A stretch of 64,000 bases of DNA from Bullifex porci (GTDB lineage Bacteria > Spirochaetota > Spirochaetia > Sphaerochaetales > Sphaerochaetaceae). A program made the position numbers and the translations under genes. Below the pieces are notes generated by a model. That model ran no database searches. It worked only from the letters and a program-made list of their open reading frames with translations, and had not been told where the DNA came from. Shown piece by piece: positions 35,442 through 44,792 of this stretch. The DNA lies in NCBI RefSeq assembly GCF_009695635.1, contig NZ_VUNN01000011.1, forward strand, positions 1 to 64,000, read 5' to 3'. The stretch's first letter is position 1. Every line of letters begins with the position of its first letter.

Positions 35442-36799
35442 AAGGAAGTGGTAGTAAAGCAAAAAGGATGACGGAGGGCTCTATATTTAAATGCCTTCTT
35501 TATTTTGCGCTTCCATTAATGGTTGGAAATTTCTTCCAGCAGCTCTATAACACCGTTGATAGCATCATAGTTGGAAACTTTGTTGGAAAGGAAGCTCTTG
35601 CCGCAATAGGGTCTGTAGACTCAATTATTAATACATATATTGGATTTTTCGTAGGACTCTCTGCGGGTGCTGGTGTTGTAATATCACAATACTATGGCGC
35701 CTCAGATGATGAAAATGTTCATAAAGCAGTTCATACGACTATTGCAATAACTCTAATAATGGCGATAGGCACAACTATAATATCACTCTTTACAACAGAT
35801 ATATTTTTAAGAATATCTAGAGTTCCAAGTGATGTTTGGCTAGAGGCAGAGACATATTTAGGAATATACTTTTTAGGGCTAGTAGGTCTTTTAATTTATA
35901 ATATGGGCTCAGGTATATTAAGAGCAGTAGGAGACTCAAAGCACCCACTATATTTTCTAATATTCTCAGCGCTATCAAATACTGTTTTAGATATTATCTT
36001 TGTTGCAAACCTCCGCTTAGGAGTTGCTGGAGCTGCGTATGCAACTATTATTTCTCAAGCACTATCTGCCCTACTCGTTCTATACACTCTTATAAAAACA
36101 AATGATTGCTACAAAATTAGCTTAAAAAAAATAAGAATATATCCAAAGCTTTTAAAGCAGATTTTTAGAATTGGCTTACCTACAGCACTTCAAATGATGG
36201 TAACAGCATTCTCAAATGTATTTGTTCAAAGCTATATTAATTCCTTTGGCTCTGCTGCTATGGCAGGATACTCCTCATATAATAAGATTGATAAGGTATG
36301 CTTACTACCTCTCCAATCTATTGGCCTTGCAATTACTACCTTTATGGGACAAAACATTGGAGCTGGAAATAGTGAAAGAGCAATAAAGGGAGTAAAGACA
36401 GCTACTAGGATGAATGTAGTAACTGCTATTGTTCTTCTTACCTTCCTATGGGTTGTTGCTCCATACCTAATTTATATCTTTAACCAAGATGAGGAAGTAA
36501 TACACTACGGTACTATCTTCCTTAGGACTATGAGTCCATTCTTTTTATGTGTTGCATATAACCAAATCCATAATGGTGCTCTAAAGGGTGCTGGTAACAC
36601 TAAAATTCCAATGATAATTATGATGAGCTGCTTTATAGTCTTTAGACAGATTTATCTCTTTGTTATTTCAAGAGTTATCAATACACCAATTGCTATAGCA
36701 CTAGGCTACCCTCTAGGTTGGCTACTATGTACTATTATTCTTTCAATTTACTATAAAAAGGTTGATATTACTGCTCATAGTGTTTTATCCCAGAAATAA
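35438..36799 (+). CDS. MATE family efflux transporter (copy 3)
   Basis: The 453-residue protein has twelve hydrophobic segments and MATE hallmarks: 'FALPLMVGNFFQQLYNTVDS', 'GNFVGKEALAAIGSVDSI', 'QNIGAGNSERAIKG' and 'ALKGAGNTKIPM'. The ATG overlaps the YolD-like stop by 4 bases. Its 3' end overlaps the convergent butyrate kinase by 25 bases. Confidence 0.93.
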   Translation: MKGSGSKAKRMTEGSIFKCLLYFALPLMVGNFFQQLYNTVDSIIVGNFVGKEALAAIGSVDSIINTYIGFFVGLSAGAGVVISQYYGASDDENVHKAVHTTIAITLIMAIGTTIISLFTTDIFLRISRVPSDVWLEAETYLGIYFLGLVGLLIYNMGSGILRAVGDSKHPLYFLIFSALSNTVLDIIFVANLRLGVAGAAYATIISQALSALLVLYTLIKTNDCYKISLKKIRIYPKLLKQIFRIGLPTALQMMVTAFSNVFVQSYINSFGSAAMAGYSSYNKIDKVCLLPLQSIGLAITTFMGQNIGAGNSERAIKGVKTATRMNVVTAIVLLTFLWVVAPYLIYIFNQDEEVIHYGTIFLRTMSPFFLCVAYNQIHNGALKGAGNTKIPMIIMMSCFIVFRQIYLFVISRVINTPIAIALGYPLGWLLCTIILSIYYKKVDITAHSVLSQK

Positions 36800-37878
36800 G
36801 GTGTAAAAACACTCTTTCCGCTATAAGTATTTGCTTTCTTTTCTCCATTTAATACCTTGAGAACCTCACTATTTAGCACCTCCTGTTCAACCTCTCCAGG
36901 ATAAACATAAATCGGAGCTATAAAGGCACAGCGCTCTTTAATTCCATCAACAATATCATTAAAGCGAACTAATCCACCTGTAAGAATTATTGCATCAACC
37001 TGGCCCTTTAATACTGTACTCATTGCACCTATTTCTTTTGCAATTTGATAAATCATAGTTTTCCAAACTAAGCATGCATGCTCATCTTTTTCTTCTACAA
37101 GCTTATGTATTGTATCGGAATTAGAGGTTCCAAAGTGATTAACAAAGCCTCCTGAGCGTGAGCACATAGCCTCAACCTCCTCAACACTATGAGTCTTTGC
37201 ATACCTAACAGCTTCAAGCACAGGTATAGAGCCAAGTCTTGTTGGAGTAAAAGGTCCATCACCACCTGCGCCCTCAGTGCCATCGATCATCCTTCCATTT
37301 TCATGGGCTGCTATAGTAATGCCACCATCGATGTGAGCAACTATAATATTTGATTTCTCATATTCCTTTTCATGCTCCTTACACCAAAGACGTGCAACAC
37401 CCTTCTGATTTAGCACATGTGATTGAGCTCTTCTATAAACACCCTTTATCCCTGTAAGTCGTGCTTCATCTATCAATTCATCTACATTAGTTGGATCAAC
37501 AGTATAAGCAATTTTACCAGTCTCCTTTGCAAAGATATATGCAAGCATTACACCTAGCTTTGCACTATGGTCACTTCCGCCCCTATCATCTCTCGTATCG
37601 TTGTAGAGTTTTTCATCTATTACCATAACACCAGAGGGCTGTGAATAAGCGCACCCACCTCTACCGATAAATACATCTATATCACTAAGCTTATACCCAT
37701 ATACCCTTAATAGCTCTTCAATTACCCCTCTTCTCATTGGAAGCTGGTCATTTGTACTTTTAAAGCTCAATAATAGTGGAGCATCATGAAAAATACTTCT
37801 TGTAAAAAGCTCTCTTTCACCCTCGTAAAGAGATATTTTTGTTGATGTTGAACCTGGATTTATAATTAGCTGCTTCAT
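36775..37878 (-). CDS. buk: Butyrate kinase family acyl kinase
   Basis: The 367-residue ASKHA-fold kinase converts butyryl-phosphate (or branched acyl-phosphate) and ADP to the acid and ATP. Motifs: 'IINPGSTSTKISLYEGE' (residues 4-20), 'FIGRGGCAYSQPSGVMVID', 'VAHIDGGITIAAHENGRMID', 'GEGPF'-like GAGGDGPFTPTRLGS and 'IILTGGLVRF'. The start at 37878 is chosen because homology begins there. Phosphotransbutyrylase, its usual partner, is absent from the window. It follows the methyltransferase gene with a 2-base gap. Confidence 0.92.
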   Translation of the reverse strand: MKQLIINPGSTSTKISLYEGERELFTRSIFHDAPLLLSFKSTNDQLPMRRGVIEELLRVYGYKLSDIDVFIGRGGCAYSQPSGVMVIDEKLYNDTRDDRGGSDHSAKLGVMLAYIFAKETGKIAYTVDPTNVDELIDEARLTGIKGVYRRAQSHVLNQKGVARLWCKEHEKEYEKSNIIVAHIDGGITIAAHENGRMIDGTEGAGGDGPFTPTRLGSIPVLEAVRYAKTHSVEEVEAMCSRSGGFVNHFGTSNSDTIHKLVEEKDEHACLVWKTMIYQIAKEIGAMSTVLKGQVDAIILTGGLVRFNDIVDGIKERCAFIAPIYVYPGEVEQEVLNSEVLKVLNGEKKANTYSGKSVFTPYFWDKTL

Positions 37879-37880
37879 AT

Positions 37881-38465
37881 CTAAACCTTCTTTAATATAG
37901 TATTTAGCCAAAGCTCCTCACACCGAATTTTGCGTTTATCATTAGTTATCCAAACATCATGTATAGCTAGGTTCTTGATCTCGTTTAAAAAGCATGAAAA
38001 GCTTTCCTTTGTAAAGTTAGAAAAATACCTATCTCCTATAAAGCCTTCTTCATCTCCAACCTTAAAGGAAGCATAAATATATCCATCATCCTTTAATGCC
38101 CTTGATAAGTTAAGTAATACTTCTTTTAATGTATTTTTTTCTAGATGTAAAATCGAAGAACACGCCCAAATTCCATCATATTTATTAATTTCTTTAAAAT
38201 CCTCAAACCTTAAATGCTTAACCTCTTGGCCTATATAGCTTGACGCTATTTTACACATCTCTACAGAGCCATCGATAGCTGTAACCTTAAAGCCCTTTTC
38301 TATAAAGTATTTACTATCACGTCCTGAGCCACACCCGGCATCAAGGATATGCCCATTTTTCTTTATTAAGGGTAGAAATCTATCGTATAGCTCACTTAGG
38401 TCAACATTCACTGTTGAATGTGCATAGGAAATAGCATTTGAATCATAATAGGAAATAGTACTCAT
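37881..38465 (-). CDS. Class I SAM-dependent methyltransferase
   Basis: The 194-residue protein has motif I 'ILDAGCGSGRDSKYFIEKG' near residue 40, motif II-like 'VTAIDGSVEMCKIA' and 'YDGIWACSSILHL', a standard class I fold. The family includes small-molecule and tellurite-resistance-like methyltransferases and the substrate cannot be read. It lies immediately upstream of the butyrate kinase gene on the same strand and divergent from a MATE gene. Confidence 0.88.
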   Translation of the reverse strand: MSTISYYDSNAISYAHSTVNVDLSELYDRFLPLIKKNGHILDAGCGSGRDSKYFIEKGFKVTAIDGSVEMCKIASSYIGQEVKHLRFEDFKEINKYDGIWACSSILHLEKNTLKEVLLNLSRALKDDGYIYASFKVGDEEGFIGDRYFSNFTKESFSCFLNEIKNLAIHDVWITNDKRKIRCEELWLNTILKKV

Positions 38466-38502
38466 ACTCTTTTATTATTGCTCAATTATATCATTTTTGA
38501 AT

Positions 38503-39894
38503 ATGATAGCCACCATGGGAAGTTTTAGAAAAAAATTTTTTGGGAGTAAAGAGTTCTATTTATCTGTATTAGCAATAGCTCTTCCAATAGCAATACAAAA
38601 CTGTTTTACTAATTTTGTTAACCTACTAGATAACGTCATGGTAGGTCAGATGGGTACTCTTGAAATGAGTGGTGTATCGATATCTAACCAGCTTATTTTT
38701 GTGTGTAACCTTTGTATATTTGGAACTGTCTCTGGAGGCGGAATTTTCTGTTCACAGTTCTTTGGAGCAAATGACTGGAATGGTGTTAGAAATGCAATAA
38801 GATTTAAGCTCCTAGTGGGATTTACAATTATTTCTATCTCAATTATTTGCTTCGTATTCTTTGGAGATAAGCTAATTTATCTATTTTTATCTGGTGAAAA
38901 GGATTTACAAAGTGTAGAAAGAACACTTAGCTATGGCTTTGACTATCTAAAGATAATGGCGATAGGAATTCCAGGCTTTTTGCTTTCTCAAATATATGCA
39001 AGTACGCTAAGAGAGGGTGGAGAGACTATGCTCCCAATGAAGGCAGGGATAATAGCTATCTTAACTAATTTAATATTAAACTACCTCCTTATTTTTGGAC
39101 ACTTTGGCTTTCCAAGGCTCGGAGTAAATGGTGCAGCTATAGCAACAGTAATTAGTAGATATGTTGAAGCTATGATTATTATATTTATAGCTCATAAAAG
39201 ATATGAATACTTTAAAGGTCTTTATAAGACTTTAATTATTCCAAGAGCTCTTTTTATAAGGATCTTTAAAGCTGCTATTCCTTTAATGCTCAATGAGACC
39301 TTTTGGTCACTTGCTATGAGTACCTTAGTTCAGTGCTACTCAACAAGAGGTATCAATGCAGTTGCAGGTTATAATATAGCAAATACATTAATACAGGTTG
39401 CCAATAGCTCATTTTTAGCAGTAGGCTCTGCAATTGGAATTATTATTGGTCGATTATTAGGTGCAAATAAGAGTGAAGAAGCTGTAGAGACAGATGTTAA
39501 GCTCATAGTCTTTTCTATAATGGTAGGATTAGGCGCCGGTATTCTTTTAATAATACTATCACCAATATTCCCAATGCTATATAACACAACAGCAGAAGCA
39601 AGACTAATTGCTACTCAATTTTTAATCGTACAGGGATGCTTCTTACCACTCTTTGCACTTAGAAATGCATCATATTTTACACTTCGTTCAGGTGGAAAAA
39701 TATTAATTACTATCTTAACAGACTCACTATTTATGTGGCTTTGTCCTGTACCTATAGCATTTATCCTTAGCCGATATACAGCTATGTCTGTACCACTATT
39801 ATTTATGACTGTACAGATGAGCTACATCTTCAACTGTATTGTTGGTATCGTATTAATTAAGAAAAGAGTTTGGGTTAGAAATATGGTTAGCTAA
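38503..39894 (+). CDS. MATE family efflux transporter (copy 4)
   Basis: The 463-residue protein has twelve hydrophobic segments with MATE hallmarks 'LAIALPIAIQNCFTNFVNLL', 'VMVGQMGTLEMSGVSISNQ', 'GRLLGANKSEEAVETD' and 'YFTLRSGGKILITI'. The start could be 38503 or 38515; neither has an SD. It is more like copy 5 (51147-52502) than like copies 1-3, since both begin with a short basic stretch and 'ALPIA-QN'. It is divergent from the methyltransferase gene with about 40 bases between. Confidence 0.92.
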   Translation: MIATMGSFRKKFFGSKEFYLSVLAIALPIAIQNCFTNFVNLLDNVMVGQMGTLEMSGVSISNQLIFVCNLCIFGTVSGGGIFCSQFFGANDWNGVRNAIRFKLLVGFTIISISIICFVFFGDKLIYLFLSGEKDLQSVERTLSYGFDYLKIMAIGIPGFLLSQIYASTLREGGETMLPMKAGIIAILTNLILNYLLIFGHFGFPRLGVNGAAIATVISRYVEAMIIIFIAHKRYEYFKGLYKTLIIPRALFIRIFKAAIPLMLNETFWSLAMSTLVQCYSTRGINAVAGYNIANTLIQVANSSFLAVGSAIGIIIGRLLGANKSEEAVETDVKLIVFSIMVGLGAGILLIILSPIFPMLYNTTAEARLIATQFLIVQGCFLPLFALRNASYFTLRSGGKILITILTDSLFMWLCPVPIAFILSRYTAMSVPLLFMTVQMSYIFNCIVGIVLIKKRVWVRNMVS

Positions 39895-39923
39895 AAAAAG
39901 AGTGCCACGCAAGTAGCACTCTT
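39893..39923 (-). terminator. Terminator for the minus-strand amino-acid ABC operon
   Basis: AAGAGTGC / GCACTCTT (39898-39905, 39916-39923). The run of seven A at 39893-39899 is a T tract on the minus strand; the plus side lacks one. Confidence 0.88.
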
Positions 39924-39929
39924 AATTCC

Positions 39930-41423
39930 TTACTCCCACTCCTTAATACCCTTAAGGATTTTTTCTTGACTTCTTCGTCTTGGATCAATTCTATTTTCGA
40001 CCCAGCCAACGAACTTAGTCATTACTGCCGCAATAACGAAGTACATTATCGCAGTTAAGATCAATGGGAAGAAGGCTTCATAGGTTCTTGATCTTACTAA
40101 GTCACTTATCTTTGTTAAATCGAGTACAGCGATGTAACCTACAACAGAGGTCTCCTTAATAAGTGTTACAACCTCATTCTTGTATATTGGTAGGAAGTGA
40201 TGAGCTGCTTGAGGAAGTAGAATCTTAAAGAAGCTCTGGTGATCTGAATAGCCTAAAGCAATAGAGGCTTCAAGCTGTCCCTTACCAATTGCATTGTACC
40301 CTACTCTTAGCATATCGATCATAGAGCATGCAAACATCAATGAGAAGCCCACAACAGATACCCATGTACCAGAGAGTCTTGAGGAGCCAAATACTATGTA
40401 ATATAGTATCATCAATAGTAGTACTGTTGGCATTCCATGGATTAACCAAAGCATAAAGTTAGTAATACCATTAGCAACCTTATTTCCATGTCTACAAGCC
40501 ATGTAAACTGCAAAGCCAATAGCTGAACCAGCTAAGATAGATACTACAGTAATTAAAATAGTCTCACCTGCACCCTGTACAAAGAGCTTCCATCTATCTT
40601 CCTTAATAAATGTCTTATAGAAGCTATTTTGGAGCTTTTCAAAGAAGCCTAGCTCTGAGCTATCCTCACCTAAAACAACTAGCTCAATAGGTGTTTTGTA
40701 ATAAACATCTGTTAAAGTGCCTGTTTCATTTCTTTCAGCGCTTACAACGATATTCATACCAACATCATATTTTCCTGTCTCAACGCCTGGAGCGATTGCT
40801 TCAAATGGAACCTCAAAGAATACTGGTGTATATCCATATTCACGGCAGAATCGACAGATGAAGTCAACGTCAAAGCCTGAAATCTTACCATTGCTGATAA
40901 ATGAGAATGGCTCATAACCACCCTCTACAGCTACTGAGATAGTTCCATTTTCACCTGTAAAGCCTGTAATATCACAGGTATCTGTATCAGGGTCGAAGTC
41001 TGCAATCCAATAATCATAGATTTCATCGAGCATTCCATTGGCACGGCTTTTTGCAATAAAGGCATTAATCTCTCTTAATAAGCGATCCTTTTTGCTATTG
41101 TTTCCGATAATACAAGTTGCATTGATATATCCTGCAGGCTCACTTAAGGTTGTAAGCTCTGGGTGGTTCTTCTTTTGAACACCAAAGCTAACCTGCTCAA
41201 TTAAATATGCATCAACCTTACCTGATGTAAGTGCAAGGATCATATCGTTAGGCATTGTATAATATTGGAATGTAGCATTTGGAAGACGATCCATGATCAG
41301 CTCTTCATATAATACTGCAGTTTGAACACCAATATTCTTGCCATCGAGCTCATCAATTGATGAGATTGCAAATAGAGATGTTAATGATAGAAGCATCAAA
41401 AGAAGGATTAATATCTTTTTCAT
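39930..41423 (-). CDS. Amino-acid ABC fused binding protein-permease
   Basis: The 497-residue protein joins a periplasmic binding part to a HisM-type permease. After a signal peptide (about 18 residues, ending LTSLFA), residues 20-150 resemble lobe 2 and the C-terminal helix of a family-3 binding protein (LDGKNIGVQTAVLYEELI, AFIAKSRANGMLDEIYDYW), while residues 160-255 resemble lobe 1 (ISVAVEGGYEPFSFISNG, GKYDVGMNIVVSAERNE). The permease fills residues 285-485, with 'GETILITVVSILAG', the EAA loop 'GQLEASIALGYSDHQSFF' and 'LIKETSVVGYIAVLDL'. The binding lobes are thus in permuted order. The ATPase gene is directly upstream with a 1-base overlap. Confidence 0.92.
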   Translation of the reverse strand: MKKILILLLMLLSLTSLFAISSIDELDGKNIGVQTAVLYEELIMDRLPNATFQYYTMPNDMILALTSGKVDAYLIEQVSFGVQKKNHPELTTLSEPAGYINATCIIGNNSKKDRLLREINAFIAKSRANGMLDEIYDYWIADFDPDTDTCDITGFTGENGTISVAVEGGYEPFSFISNGKISGFDVDFICRFCREYGYTPVFFEVPFEAIAPGVETGKYDVGMNIVVSAERNETGTLTDVYYKTPIELVVLGEDSSELGFFEKLQNSFYKTFIKEDRWKLFVQGAGETILITVVSILAGSAIGFAVYMACRHGNKVANGITNFMLWLIHGMPTVLLLMILYYIVFGSSRLSGTWVSVVGFSLMFACSMIDMLRVGYNAIGKGQLEASIALGYSDHQSFFKILLPQAAHHFLPIYKNEVVTLIKETSVVGYIAVLDLTKISDLVRSRTYEAFFPLILTAIMYFVIAAVMTKFVGWVENRIDPRRRSQEKILKGIKEWE

Positions 41424-42538
41424 TATTTACTCTCCTCCTGCCACTTAAAGGACATAATAATTTGATGCTGGTATCCAAGCTCATCATCCTTTAGCTCTGT
41501 TTGAGCAAAGCTAGTTGTAGGCTCCTGTAATAAGAGCTTAAAGAGCTTACTTTCACATGAATTAACATCAAAGTACTCACCATTATATTTAATGGTCATA
41601 GATAGAATATCGCTCTTTTCAGAGTATTCAATTTTAACCAAAATATCTGGAGTATCAGAGTATGAAGCAATATTGTTGATACAAATTTCTTCAAGCGCAA
41701 GTAATAGCTTACTTAATCTTTCAGCCTCAATTAAGAGCTTTTCACCATAAGAATGAAGCTCTTCGTTCATAGCTTCGATATCAAACTCTGTAGAATCGAT
41801 ACGATATGTAAGAGAGGATAGACGCTGAATAAACTTTCTTGTCATCTCCTTCTTAGGATTCTCAAAGATCTCTTTAGGAGTACCCTCCTCATATATTTCA
41901 CCATCATACATGAATAAAATACGATTAGAAATCTTTCTTGCAAAATCCATCTCATGAGTAACGATCATCATTGTTCTACCTGTATTAGCTAAGAGCTTAA
42001 TTACAGACTGAACCTCTCCGATCATACTTGGGTCCAAGGCAGAGGTTGGCTCATCGAAAAGAATGATATCAGGATCCATTGCTAATGTTCTTGCAATAGC
42101 AATACGCTGCTGCTGACCACCAGAGAGCTCATCTGGGTAGTTAAATACCTTAGATGCAAGACCTACAGATTGTAATAAGTACATTGCCTTATCATAAGCC
42201 TCTTGTCTTGATCTCTTTAAGAGAGTTATCTGAGGATTCATAATATTTTCGATAACTGTTAAATGGCCAAAAAGATTAAAGGACTGGAATACCATTCCCA
42301 TGTGCTTTCTAACCTCATTGAGGTTACAGCCTCTTTCTGTGATGTCCTGGCCATCGACGATAATGCTACCGGAAGTAGGTTCTGTCAACATGTTGATACA
42401 TCTGAGCAGTGTAGACTTACCAGTACCGGATGGTCCGATGATTGATATGATATCTCCCTTGTTGATTGTTACGTTAATATCCTTTAGAGGAATCGTATCA
42501 TCATCAAACTCTTTCCTTAAGTGTTTAATCTCTATCAT
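41423..42538 (-). CDS. Amino-acid ABC ATPase with extra C-terminal domain
   Basis: The 371-residue protein begins with a GlnQ-type ATPase: Walker A GPSGTGKST (about residue 35), '[16 protein letters not shown]', signature [16 protein letters not shown], '[14 protein letters not shown]'. The family normally ends near residue 245. Here about 125 residues follow, with 'AERLSKLLLALEEICINNIA', 'ILVKIEYSEKSDILSMTIKYNGEYFDV' and 'YQHQIIMSFKW', a helix-strand order like the HATPase/anti-sigma-factor fold (an N-box-like E-E-x4-N) but without clear G1/G2 glycines. The ATG at 42538 has GGAG 6 bases upstream. It partners the fused permease downstream. Confidence 0.9.
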   Translation of the reverse strand: MIEIKHLRKEFDDDTIPLKDINVTINKGDIISIIGPSGTGKSTLLRCINMLTEPTSGSIIVDGQDITERGCNLNEVRKHMGMVFQSFNLFGHLTVIENIMNPQITLLKRSRQEAYDKAMYLLQSVGLASKVFNYPDELSGGQQQRIAIARTLAMDPDIILFDEPTSALDPSMIGEVQSVIKLLANTGRTMMIVTHEMDFARKISNRILFMYDGEIYEEGTPKEIFENPKKEMTRKFIQRLSSLTYRIDSTEFDIEAMNEELHSYGEKLLIEAERLSKLLLALEEICINNIASYSDTPDILVKIEYSEKSDILSMTIKYNGEYFDVNSCESKLFKLLLQEPTTSFAQTELKDDELGYQHQIIMSFKWQEESK

Positions 42539-42792
42539 TTCACTCCACATGACACTGTAAAAAAAAGAAGTAAAAAAGGAGATGTAAAGACACCTGGTAA
42601 GCTTTAAGCTCACTAGTTGTATCCTAACTTTCCTCTGTCGACCTTCTTAATTCCCACTTTGTCTCACCTAAAAAAATTATTTAATCAACACCCTTATAAA
42701 GTATGAGGGGTCAATGGTCAAGCCTTTTTTGGAAAGAAATTGATAATAACTTTAAAATCCAAATTTTTGAGGTAAAAATAGTCAATTAAATA

Positions 42793-43875
42793 TCAAAAGA
42801 ATAATCGTATCATAAGAGAAATATTATCCTTTGGATTATATCCAACATATTGGCTAGTCTCACTAATATTGTATGACAAGAAGCACTCAAAGAAGAATAG
42901 CTTAAGCTTTAAGCCAAATGAAGGATATCCACCCTTTAGCCCGCCATATAGTCCAATATTTTTCCAAAGCTCTACTCCACCACCAAAGTTTAAGTGGTAT
43001 AAAAGGGTACTACCATTTTTGATGTTAAACACATCTACTAAATCTATAGCACCCATAATTGTTAATGGTCCAAGCTTATTCTTATAGCCTAGAGACATAC
43101 AAACAGATGATGGAATAGAGATGTTCCATAATTCATTACTAAAGCTATCTTTAAACTTAATATCAAGTGCTAAATCCTCAACTGTTAATGCAGTTGAAAA
43201 ACCATATGGCATATAAAAGGTAGCTCCGAGATCAAAGGAAATATTACTTCCACTTATTAATCCATCAATAAGCCTTTCTCTATTAATATAGGAATCTACA
43301 AAGCTAGAGACATCTACAGGGATTGTATATGCTCTATAATTAAAATGTGATACTCCTCCTATTGCTAATGAATAATCATTTTCAAATTCAAAGTTGTGTG
43401 AATAGCCCAAGGATATTGCTACTTCAATTGGAATAGAGATAGAAGCTGAGATACTTTCACCATCTGTATATAGACCGGCTCTTGCATCACCATCTAAGAA
43501 AAAGCCATTAATAAAAATCATCCCAGAAGCTTGTAATGCTGCAAAATATGAGCTTCCAGAGAAGATAGATAGAGAATCAAGGAGCTGATTTGCATCTCTA
43601 TTAATTGCTCCCTTAGCTGTAGAGACTAAATAATTTAAATTTGAAATAGAAATCTCAAGCTGAGGGATTATCAAGCTAAAGCCCTCTCCATGTGCTGATG
43701 GATTTACAAAGGAAGAATCCTCTCTAAGTGCAATAGCTCTACCACTTGAGCCCATTGCTATAAAGGTTGAGGAGGTAGGTCTAAAGGTTTTACTCTCTAA
43801 TTCACTAATATATGGGGCTGAAAAAATAGATGTCACAAGAGAGAGTATTAAAATAATTAAAATTAATTTCTTCAT
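42793..43875 (-). CDS. Predicted outer-membrane beta-barrel protein
   Basis: The 360-residue protein starts with a signal peptide (MKKLILIILILSLVTSIFSA) and is otherwise built of alternating hydrophobic/polar strands such as 'ISISIPIEVAISLGYSHNF'-type segments (ASISIPIEVAISLGYSHNF), ending in a C-terminal phenylalanine (MIRLFF), all features of outer-membrane barrels. The opening 'AMGSSGRAIALREDSSFVNP' resembles the PorV/FadL-like group with a GxAxxA...NPA pattern. No specific family was recognised. The start overlaps the lipoprotein gene by 4 bases, so the two are co-translated and may form an envelope pair. Confidence 0.75.
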   Translation of the reverse strand: MKKLILIILILSLVTSIFSAPYISELESKTFRPTSSTFIAMGSSGRAIALREDSSFVNPSAHGEGFSLIIPQLEISISNLNYLVSTAKGAINRDANQLLDSLSIFSGSSYFAALQASGMIFINGFFLDGDARAGLYTDGESISASISIPIEVAISLGYSHNFEFENDYSLAIGGVSHFNYRAYTIPVDVSSFVDSYINRERLIDGLISGSNISFDLGATFYMPYGFSTALTVEDLALDIKFKDSFSNELWNISIPSSVCMSLGYKNKLGPLTIMGAIDLVDVFNIKNGSTLLYHLNFGGGVELWKNIGLYGGLKGGYPSFGLKLKLFFFECFLSYNISETSQYVGYNPKDNISLMIRLFF

Positions 43876-44789
43876 ACATTTACCTCCGATAGCAATGTGT
43901 AAATAGTATCAAAGCTAGGAAGGCCAACCTCATCCTCATTATTAAATGTAATTCTATCAAGGCAAGCTATTGGTGATAACAAGTGTCTCAAAAGAACTGA
44001 AATTGAAACCTTAGCAGTTTCCTCTAATTCCCTTTCTATTTCAGCTACCATTTGATCAAGCTGAGCAGTTGTTATATTAGATATATCAATATTTTCAAAG
44101 CTTATAGAAGAAGTTTGCTTAACAACATATACACATATATCATTAATGCTTGAAATTAAGCCATCGATTAGGTTAACAGTCAATTGACACCTAATTAAAT
44201 CTCCATTTGTAAGGCTTTCACTATTTAGCATATTTATAATAGGATTAAAAAGCTTTTCTGCAGCTTCATCTAATAAAGTATTTATGCTTTCAACTAGCTT
44301 ATTATATTGCTCTCTTAATTTTTTTTCTGAATCGCTTAATTCACTATCTAGAGAAGCTATTGGAAGAAGCGCTTTGATAGAACTTACTATTTTATCTTTA
44401 CTATCTCTCAAAATCGCTGCCATACCCTTAAGAGCTAAAATACTCTCTTTATCACTTAGCTTTTCAGAGAGAAATGCGTCTATCTCTTCTTCTGTATAGC
44501 ATTTTGCATTAATCATTATAGTTAATGCTTCAAGCTCCTCTTTAGTTTGTGAGCGAAGTATATATCCGCTAAAGTCTTGCGGCACAGAGACATTACACTG
44601 GATAAATAAATCATTACCAAGCATTCCTCTAACTATATCGGTTTTTCCTTCCTCTATTTCTGCTTTAGTTACAGCTGGAGTAATCTTTAAGCTCTCCTTT
44701 TGAGCAATTCCAAGCTTTTGATATACATTTGAAAGCTCACAGGAGCTAAGTAAAAATATAATTAATAAAAAATAAATTAGCTTTTTCAA
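43872..44789 (-). CDS. Hypothetical lipoprotein, mostly helical
   Basis: The 305-residue protein has a lipoprotein signal ending LLSSC (Cys17). The rest looks helical, with long amphipathic stretches (SEKKLREQYNKLVESINTLLDE, here 20-residue part SEKKLREQYNKLVESINTLL) and no recognised domain. It lies 3 bases after the hydrolase gene and overlaps the barrel gene by 4, so it is the middle gene of a three-gene operon. I do not recognise a function; a periplasmic scaffold or barrel partner is possible. Confidence 0.65.
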   Translation of the reverse strand: MKKLIYFLLIIFLLSSCELSNVYQKLGIAQKESLKITPAVTKAEIEEGKTDIVRGMLGNDLFIQCNVSVPQDFSGYILRSQTKEELEALTIMINAKCYTEEEIDAFLSEKLSDKESILALKGMAAILRDSKDKIVSSIKALLPIASLDSELSDSEKKLREQYNKLVESINTLLDEAAEKLFNPIINMLNSESLTNGDLIRCQLTVNLIDGLISSINDICVYVVKQTSSISFENIDISNITTAQLDQMVAEIERELEETAKVSISVLLRHLLSPIACLDRITFNNEDEVGLPSFDTIYTLLSEVNV

Positions 44790-44792
44790 TTG

